Positions 55,901-64,000 of a DNA stretch of 64,000 nt are shown in pieces. The position numbers were made by a program, and so were the translations under genes. The first letter of the stretch is position 1. Every line of letters begins with the position of its first letter. The notes below the pieces were generated by a model that saw only the letters and a list, made by a program, of their open reading frames with translations, ran no database searches and was not told the origin of the DNA. Source of the DNA: Polytrichum commune (taxonomy: Eukaryota > Streptophyta > Polytrichopsida > Polytrichales > Polytrichaceae); NCBI GenBank assembly GCA_950295325.1, contig OX485807.1, positions 36,052,440 through 36,116,439 on the forward strand, in the 5' to 3' direction.

Positions 55901-58450
55901 AGGCTATAGGCTCATATTTCAGGTTCTCGCATTATGAGGCTGTCCAATATATGGGGTTCGGGACCGAACCCTTCATTTGGAGGTGCATAAGTGGCCTCAT
56001 TTCAGGTTGGAAGCTAACGAATGAAGCCTTGGTTCTAGGTTGAGATTTCGGGTGCTCACTTTATATAAGTCTAGATGGCCTCATTTCAGGTTAGAATCTA
56101 ACACTTTGAAGCCTCGGCTCTACTTTGAGAACTCGTGTGCTCACTTTATATATGTCTAGTTGGCCTCATTTCAGGTTAGAATCTTACAATTAGAGGCCTC
56201 CTCTCTAGGTTCAGATTTTAGGTGATCAATCTATGTTGTCTTAATTGGCCTCATTTCGGGTTAGAATCTAAGTTTTTGAAAGTGGCATATAGGCTTAGAG
56301 ATCAGGTTATCACTTTATGTGGATGTCCAATATATGGGTTTCGGGACCGAAACCTTCCTTTGGATGTCCCTGGGTGGCCTCATTTCAACTTAGAATCTAA
56401 CAATTAGAGGCCTCGGCTGTACTTTGAGATTTCGGGTGCTCACTTTATATATGTCTTGTTGGCCTCATTTCAGGTTAGAATCTTGAATTTGAAGGTGGGC
56501 TATAGGCTAAGATTTCAGGTTCTCACTCTATGTTGTTTTAGTTGGCCTCATTTCTGGTTAGAATCTAACTCTTTGAAAGTGGCCTATAGGCTTAGATTTC
56601 ATGTTATCACTTTATGTGGATGTCCAATATAAGGGTTTCGGGACCGAAACCTTCCTTTTGAGGTCTAGAGGGTCAGACCCTGAGATCTCGGCGTCAAGGT
56701 TCAAATTACAGGTACTCACTTTATATAAGTCTAGTTGGCCTCATTTCAGGTTAGAGTCTTAAGCTTTGAAGCTTTGAGGATGGGCTCTAAGCTTAGATTT
56801 CATGTTCTCAGATTATGTGGCTGTCCAATATATGGGGTTCGGGACCGAAACCTTCCTTTGGCGGTCCCTAGGTTGTCCAATATATGGGGTTCGGGACCGA
56901 AACCTTCCTTTGGCGGTCCCTAGGCTGTCCAATATATGGGGTTCGGGACCGAAACCTTCTTTTGGAGGTCCCTAGGTGGGCTCATTTGAATTTAGAGACT
57001 AACACTTTCAAGCCTCGGCTCTGCTTTGAGATTTCAAGTGCTCACTTTATATGTGTGTAGTTGGCCATATTTCAAGTTAGAATGTAGAATTTGAGGATGG
57101 GCTCTAGGCTTAGATTTCAGGTTCCCATATTATGTCGTTATCCAATATATGGGGTTCGGGACCGAAACCTTTTTTGGAGGTCCCTAAATGGCCTCATTTC
57201 AAGTTAGAAACTAACACTTTCAAGCCTCGGCTCTACTTTGAGAATTCGGGTGCTCACTTTATATATGTCTAGTTGGCCTCATTTCAGGTTAGAATCTCAC
57301 ACCTTGAAGGAGGGCTATAGGCTCAGATTTCAAGTTCTCACATTATGTGGTTATCCAATATATGGGGTTCGGGACCGAACCCTTCATTTGGAGGTGCCTA
57401 AGTGGCTTCATTTCAGGTTAGAAGCTAATGAATGAAGCCTCGGTTCTAGGTTCAGATTTCGGGTGCTCACTTTATATAAGTCTACATGGCCTCATTTCAT
57501 GTTAGAATCTCACACCTTGAAGCCTCGGCTCTACTTTGAGAATTCGGGTGCTCACTTTATATATGTCTAGTTGGCCTCATTTCAGGTTAGAATCTCACAC
57601 CTTGAAGGAGGGCTATAGGCTCAGATTTCAAGTTCTCACATTATGTGGCTGTCCAATATATGGGGTTCGGGACCGAACCCTTCATTTGGACGTGCCTAAG
57701 TGGCCTCATTTCAGGTTAGAAGCTAACGAATGAAGCCTCGGTTCTAGGTTCAGATTTCGGGTGCTCACTTTATATAAGTCTACATGGCCTCATTTCAGGT
57801 TAGAATCTCACACCTTGAAGCCTCGGCTCTACTTTGAGAATTCGGGTGCTCACTTTATATATGTCTAGTTGGCCTCATTTCAGATTAGAATCTCACACCT
57901 TGAAGGAGGGCTATAGGCTCAGATTTCAAGTTCTCATAATTATGTGGCTGTCCAATATATGGGGTTCGGGACCGAACCCTTCATTTGGAGGTGCCTAAAT
58001 GGCCTCATTTCAGGTTAGAAGCTAACGAATGAAGCCTCGCGTCTAGGTTCAGATTTCGGGTGCTCACTTTATATAAGTCTACATGGCCTCATTTCAGGTT
58101 AGAATCTCACACCTTGAAGCCTCGGCTCTACTTTGAGAATTCGGGTGCTCACTTTATATATGTCTAGTTGGCCTCATTTCAGGTTAGAATGTAGTATTTG
58201 AAGCTGGGCTCTAGGCTTAGATTTCACGTTCTCAGATTATGTGGCTGTCCAATATATATGGGGTTCGGGACCGAAACCTTCCTTGGGAGGTCCCTAGGTG
58301 GGCTCATTTCAACTTAGAAACTAACACTTTCAAGCCTCGGCTATACTTTGAGATTTCAAATGCTCACTTTATATGTGTGTAGTTGGCCTCATTTCAGGTT
58401 AGAATGTAGTACTTGAAGATGGGCTATAAGCTAAGATTTCAGGTTCTTAC
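52990..58450 (+). repeat. Satellite array 1 (sense), within a long intron
   Basis: Built from 85-bp monomers (GGCCTCATTTCAGGTTAGAA, then CTAACACTTTGAAGCCTCGG and GCTCACTTTATATATGTC). Four stand in exact 85-bp register at 54758, 54843, 54928 and 55013. A second monomer type carries CTATAGGCTTAGATTTCAGG, CCAATATATGGG and the dyad GGTTTCGGGACCGAAACC. Higher-order units recur at 53242, 54222, 55158 and 56222 (936-1064 bp). A 298-bp unit repeats at 57240, 57538, 57836 and 58135. The 60-104 aa ORFs here (LCCLSWPHFGLES...) are only translations of the repeat. Confidence 0.95.
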
Positions 58451-58551
58451 ATTATATGGCTCTAATGGTTAGAGGTTAATTACAAAGCAACATTATCAAT
58501 TTGGGTCAAATGATACTTTCTTTGATCTACAATGTGTTGACTCTTTGGTAG

Positions 58552-61500
58552 GTGCATGCTATATCTTCGCCACCTTCGACACAAGTATCGGAGGGAAAAC
58601 TTCCAGATATGGATATACTAGAGGACGAGCATGAGGTAGAAGAAGAGTCTCTTGGAGATGATGCTCACTTTCTAGGTAGTGAGGATGAGATTCGGACCAG
58701 GCAAAAAGTTAACTATGTGGCCACGATTACAAGCTTGAGATTTCAACCAAACAGTTCTTCGCGATTTAATATTCCGTTGTGCAGATTGATGGCAATGCCA
58801 ATGGTACGGCCAACTCTGGCATCCGATCTTGCTAAGCTCGAGCAAGAATTTGTGCACGGATACAGGGAAGGCGCTTCGGTCTTTTATGTTACAATCACGA
58901 ATGAAGACGGAAATACCCATGAAGTGACGGAAGCTGATAAAGCTTCTTGGGATCCTATTTGGGACGCCAAAAACGTCATTTTCAACTCATTTCTCCTCTC
59001 GGATCCAGCGTTGGCCCCATTTACAAATTTGATGTTTTTTGTGTGCGACGGCAACCATAGGCGTCAAGCTTGGTTAAATCACATTGACAGACTTCACCGA
59101 ACTGATGAGGATTGGCATTATTTGGTGGATTCAATTCTCCTTGATACAAAGGGGAAAAATGGACTTGTTATGCAAGTCATGCACAACATAAACAAGTATG
59201 TTCATTCTCTTTTGATATATAATCTTTCATTGAAAATTCAATATGATTTCACTTTCTTTCTTACTACGATAATCTAATATCTTCCATTTGATTTTTGTAT
59301 TTAGACATACAGAGGACTCTCATGTGAAGACCAACATTGTCCATACCCTCTTCAGAGTTCAGAAGTATGGTCTTATGTCAATTGAACAATTCAATGACAT
59401 TTTGAGTCCAACCGACCTCAAAAAGGGCAAGAAGTCTCAGAAGACTTGGTATTCGTTACCATTACATGTATTTACAAATTTCATATTTCAGGTGCGTCAC
59501 GGAATAGTCCTAATGATTTTGTAAAATATGTGAACTTTGATGGTGGGCTATAGGTTAAGATTTCAGGTTCTCACATTTTGTGGATGTCCAATATATGGGG
59601 TTCGGGACCGAACCCCAATTAGAAGGTCCCTAAGTAGCCTCATTTCAGGTTAGAATCTAACACTTTGAAGCCTCGGCTCTAGTTTGATTTTTCACATGCT
59701 CACTTTATGTTGGTTTCGTTAGCTTCATTTCAGGTTAGAATGTAAATCTTTGAAAGTGGCCTATAGGCTTAGATTTCAGGGTCTCATTTTATGTGGGTGT
59801 CCAATATATGGGTTTCGGGACCGAAACCTTCCTTTGGAGGTCTAGAAGGTCACATTTTGAAGCCTCAGCTTCAAGTTTCACATTACAGGTGCTCACTTTA
59901 TATTTATCTAGTTGGCCTCATTTCAGGTTAGAATCTAACAATAAGAGGCCTCGGCTCTAAGTTCAGATTTAAGGTAAACACTTTATGTTGTTTTAGTTGG
60001 CCTCATTTCAGGTTAGACTCTAACTCTAAGTGGCCTCATTTGAACTTAGAAACTGGCACTTTGAAGCCTCCGCTCTAGTTTGAGATTTCAGGTGCTCACT
60101 TTATATAAGTCTAGTTGCCACATTTCAAGTTAGAATCTAACATTTTGAAGCCTAGGCTCTAGTATGAGAATTCGGGTGCTCACTTTATGTTGGTTTGGAT
60201 GGCCTCATTTCAGGTTAGAATCTAACACTTTGAAGCCTCGGCTCTTGTTTGAGATTTCAGGTGCTCACTTTATATAAGCCTAGTTGGCCTCATTTCAGGT
60301 TAGAATCTAACACTTTGAAGCCTAGGCTCTAGTATGAGAATTCGGGTGCTCACTTTATGTTGGTTTGGATGGCCTCATTTCAGGTTAGAATCTAACACTT
60401 TGAAGCCTCGGCTCTAGTTTGATTTTTCACATGCTCACTTTATGTTGGTTTAGTTAGCTTCATTTCAGGTTAGAATCTAAGTCTTTGAAAGTGGCCTATA
60501 AGCTTAGATATGAGGTTCTCACATTATGTGGTTGTCCAATATATGGGTTTCGGGACCGAAACCTTCATTTTGAGGTCAAGAGGGTCACATTTTGAAGCCT
60601 CGGCTTCAAGGTTCGAATTACAGGTGCTCACTTTATATATATGTAGTTGGCCTCATTTCAGGTTAGAATCTAACACTTTGAAGCCTCGGCTCTAGTTTGA
60701 GATTTCGGGTGTTCACTTTATATAAGTCTAGTTGGCCACATTTCAGGTTAAAATCAAAGACATTGAAGCCCTGGATATAGGTTCAGATTTCAGGTCTCGC
60801 TTAATGTTTTGGATTTGATGGCCTCATTTCAGGTTAGATTCTAACAATGTGAAGCCTCGGCTCTAGGTTCAGATTTCGGGTGCTCTCATTTGTCTAGCTC
60901 TAGTTCAGTTCTTTTGTCCAAAACATCTTGTCCAACTTATTAATTTCATTTTCATTTCAAAATTTGGTTTCCTCGTTCTTGTTCTCTCTTTGTGCAGCAT
61001 GAGCTGGGTCTCGCTGCCGACGAGGGTGCACGTCAGCTTGTGGAGCAATCAGAAGGAGAAGTCTCCCTTGCTGACAAGGCGGCTGCGATGAAAGCCGCAG
61101 TTGAGAAGAGATCTCTGGCACTTCGCATGAAAATGGGAAAATTGGTTGCTGTGGCGGACCCGGAGCTTACCGACGGTTGGCTACGTGAGGTACGCACCCT
61201 GATCCTTTGTCCATATCAATCTTTTAAGCTTATCCGTTTGACTGAGGAACTCACAAGAGCTCTGTCTTTCAGATTGAGCGACATTACACGTTAAACTCAC
61301 TTTCCCCGGACCTCAACTTAGAGAAGTTGCAGCTCATTGCAACTTCAAGGGCGTCTCCGGCAATGAAAATAAAATGGCTAGAGTACTTTAATTCATCTGC
61401 TTCCACTCGTGAGGCCCGAAAGCTACCTCCCAAGCCTATCAACGAAGATAAATTGGCAAATTTCTTGGCAAAGGCTTGTTTCTGGGCAGGAGTAAGTCCA

Positions 61501-62676
61501 CTGCTTCTATTCAATTTTCAGTTCATTGAATTCATCTTTGGCATGTAATTTACACAACTATCATTCTTTATTTCATCGACTTGATTTAGAAATTGGTCCA
61601 GCTGATGCTTATTTTCTTGCTTAACAGATCTCAGAACAGGCCAGTCTCATTTTTGACGAGACCATGCGTCAAGACCGAGTTCCTATCAACATGAGTATTG
61701 CCAGTGAGCCCATGTTATTGCCAGCGTATATCGAAGACTGTTGCATGAAGTTATGGGACCATGCCTTCAGCACCTACTTCAGAGGACAAGATTCCTTCAA
61801 AAAAGGTGACGAGTTTGTTGGATTTAACGGAGCTGACCTAGTTGTCCGCCGAGTTCTTTTTCGGTGCGTCTCTAATCTTTAAGGACTTTTCATTAATTTC
61901 AGTAATTGGTTCAGTCCATATTCTTTGTTTTGCTAGTTCGGAAGTTGTTGATGTTAATGTTATGTGCTATTTCGTAACACAGGTACTTTAAGTACGAGCT
62001 TTTGGCGAAAGGAGCTATTTCCAAAGATGACCTTCCTGTATTCTTGAACACATGGCTTGATAGATCAAACTCAGCGTGCATGTTCTCGGCTCTTCAAGAA
62101 CGCACGTGGACAAGTTCTCACCTTACCGGCGGTGCCTGGTATCTTGATTGCGCTTTAAGTTTCACTCCTTCTTTTGAGATTGAGCTCAGGAAATCAAGGG
62201 AGGCTGTAGGTGAGTCTGGAATTGAAATGGTTGACTTACAGGCCATAGAAGATGAAAATGAGAGGGCAAAGGCAATGAAACGACGCATTGAAGAGGACCG
62301 AAAGAAAGCGCTGAGGGTCAAGGAAGCTGAGGAGAGAGCTGACCAAAAAGAGCGGGAGAAGGTGCAGAATTCGTTGGATAAGTCCACTAGAAAGGGGAAA
62401 AATAAGATGAACCCCCCTCCGGAGCCACAAGGTAAGAGTCCGGTTGCTCCAAGTCCCACATATGAATCTAGTTCTCATGCTCCAACATTTTCTAGAGGCA
62501 TAAAACGCGACTCGTCCTACGAGCAGTTGAGTCAAATACCTATTATGACATCTGGGGAGGAGCTCGACATCCATATTGAAGAGCTCATTCTCAACTCCTC
62601 ATTGGACAACGTTCTTGGCGGTGACACGGATGAATTCACCCCTTCCTACAACGACTTGAAAACATTCATGCTCAAG
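58552..62676 (+). CDS. Multi-exon gene with a possible ParB/Srx-like domain; continues beyond the window
   Basis: Exons 58552-59195, 59305-59491, 60998-61189, 61273-61491, 61628-61863 and 61983-62676 all have GT/AG sites and matching phases. They contain no stop, giving about 724 residues. The last donor (AAG|GTACTG) shows the gene goes on past the window. The first exon has an acidic leader (LEDEHEVEEESLGDD). It then has FNIPLCRLMAMPMVRPTLAS, DLAKLEQEFVHGYREG and FFVCDGNHRRQAWLNHI. The layout IPL..L...RPT..DL..LE..F..GY followed by DGNHRR.A recalls ParB N-terminal domains (dGerR.rA motif). After WH.LVDSILLDTKG, helical regions follow. A long charged coiled coil (DENERAKAMKRRIEEDRKKA) and a Pro/Ser linker close the visible part. 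I cannot name the family. The exons keep a clean frame amid degenerate repeats, so the gene is under selection or very young. Confidence 0.65.
59540..60890 (+). repeat. Satellite array 2 (sense), inside the intron 59492-60997
   Basis: The same monomers as array 1 and in the same orientation. Dyads lie at about 59598, 59811 and 60546. The intron starts at Q|GTGCGT and ends at TTTGTGCAG|CAT. Confidence 0.93.
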
Positions 62677-64000
62677 GTACTGCTCTTCCTTTAAATTTAT
62701 GCATTTCAATCTTGTCAATCCAATGGTGTGACCAGTAGAGTTAGAAAATTTGAGTATTTGCTCAACCTAGAACCGAGACTTCAAAATGTTTGATTCTAAC
62801 CTGAAATGAGGCCGACTAGACTTATATAAAGTGAGCACCCGATATATGAACTTAGAGCAGAGGCTTCAAATTGTTAGATTATAACCAGAAATGAGGCAAA
62901 CTAGATATATAAAGCGAGCACCTGTAATTTGAACCTTGAAGCCTCGGCTTCAAAGTGTTAGATTCTAACCTGAAATGAGGCCAACTAGATTTATATAAAG
63001 TGAGCACCCGAAACCTCAACATAGAACCGAGGCTTCAAATTGTTAGATTATAACCTGAAATGAGGCCAACTACATATATATAAAGTGAGCTCCTGTAATT
63101 TGAAGCTTGAAGCCGAGGCTTCCAAATGTGACCCTCTTGACCTCAAAATGAAGGTTTCGGTCCCGAAACCCATATATTGGACAGCCACATAATGTGAGCA
63201 CCTCGTATCTAAGCCTATAGGCCACTTTCAAAGACTTAGATTCTAACCTGAAATGAGGCCAACTAAATCAACATAAAGTGAGCACCTTTAATCTGAACCT
63301 AGAGCCGAGGCCTCTAATTGTTAGATTCTAACCTGAAATGTGGCCAACTAGACATATATAAAATGAGCACTTGAAATCTGAACCTAGAGCCGAGGCTTCA
63401 AATTGGTTGATTCTGACCTGAGATGTGGCCAACTAGACTTATATAAAGTGAGCACATTAAATCTGAACCTAGAGCCGAGGCCTCTAATTGTTTGATTCTC
63501 ACCTGAAATGTGGTCAACTAGACATATATAAAATGAGCACTTGAAATCTGAACCTAGAGCCGAGGCTTCAAATTGGTTGATTCTGACCTGAAATGTGGCC
63601 AACTAGACTTATATAAAGTGAGCACCCGATATATGAGCTTAGAGCTGAGGCTTCCAATTGTTAGATTATAACCTGAAATGAGGCTAACTACATATATATA
63701 AAGTGAGCTTCTGTAATTTGAAGCTTGAAGCCAAGGCTTCAAAATGTGACCCTCTTGACCTCAAAATGAAGGTTTCGGTCCCGAAACCCATATATTGGAC
63801 AGCCACATAATGTGAGAACCTCATATCTAAGCCTATAGGCCACTTTCAAAGACTTAGATTCTAACCTGAAATGAGGCCAACTAAAACAACATAGAGTGAG
63901 AACCTGAAATCTTAGCCTATAGCCAACCTTCAAATTCTAGATTCTAACCTGAAATAAGGCCAACTAAAACAACGTAAAGTGAGCACCTTAAATCTGAACC
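62677..64000 (-). repeat. Satellite array 3 (inverted), in the last intron
   Basis: From about 62790 the monomers appear in reverse orientation (TTCTAACCTGAAATGAGGCC, AAAGTGAGCACC). Dyads GGTTTCGGTCCCGAAACC lie at about 63163 and 63771. The array runs to the window end. It starts right after the donor of the exon ending at 62676, so it lies in an intron or downstream of the gene. Confidence 0.93.

Noticed and set aside
53242-57735. Repeated ORFs of 60-104 aa (LCCLSWPHFGLES-type) in the satellite
   Set aside because: They are translations of the tandem repeat, recur only with its period and have no separate support.
52990-58450. CRISPR-like array of regular repeats
   Set aside because: Repeat and spacer are not distinguishable, the monomers are contiguous 85-bp units, and the context is a plant nuclear genome.

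Overview
This is a repeat-dominated window from a plant nuclear genome. Spliced genes with GT/AG introns, a GPI-anchored phytocyanin and plant DNA-transposon families (PIF/Harbinger, CACTA/En-Spm, Mutator-like, Emigrant-like MITE) point to a land plant. A seed-free lineage (moss, lycophyte or similar) is my guess only. I see no rRNA gene, no confident tRNA gene, no CRISPR array and no prokaryotic operon.

Layout. 1-5.4 kb: a Harbinger element (transposase on +, Myb-like partner on -) split by a block of about 3.6 kb that carries an intact 621-aa ORF of unknown family. 6.1-9.9 kb: a decayed multi-exon gene ending in a Ulp1/C48-like peptidase. 10-14 kb: nothing recognisable. 14.2-16.7 kb: an Emigrant-like MITE and a foldback family. 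18.7-22.2 kb: a Harbinger element with both terminal inverted repeats and a TGA target duplication; each of its two ORFs carries one nonsense codon. 22.65-26.11 kb: the one clear host-type gene, a three-exon phytocyanin. 29.2-29.9 kb: an unknown frame with one amber codon. 31.4-37.6 kb: a multi-exon minus-strand gene with an FCP1/NIF-like HAD domain and two kinds of internally duplicated protein repeat, preceded by two perfect hairpins. 39-46.7 kb: CACTA material, with a TnpA-like spliced gene on the minus strand, a truncated TNP2 on the plus strand, and ACGTCA-rich motif fields in the ends and introns. 47.3-51.9 kb: an apparently intact two-exon Mutator-like transposase (GCM-like zinc domain, DDE core, SWIM finger) and a small Cys/His-rich ORF. 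52.3-64 kb: a satellite (85-bp monomers, higher-order units) that occupies the introns of an intact multi-exon gene with a possible ParB/Srx-like domain. The satellite is sense in the upstream introns and inverted in the last one.

The best candidates for something undescribed are the ParB-like gene in its satellite introns, the satellite's self-complementary 18-bp motif whose two arms change together, the intact GCM-MULE-SWIM transposase, the FCP1-like gene with duplicated modules, and the phytocyanin with a rearranged copper-ligand loop. Exon limits were placed by eye from splice sites, reading phase and family resemblance; no search or alignment was run.
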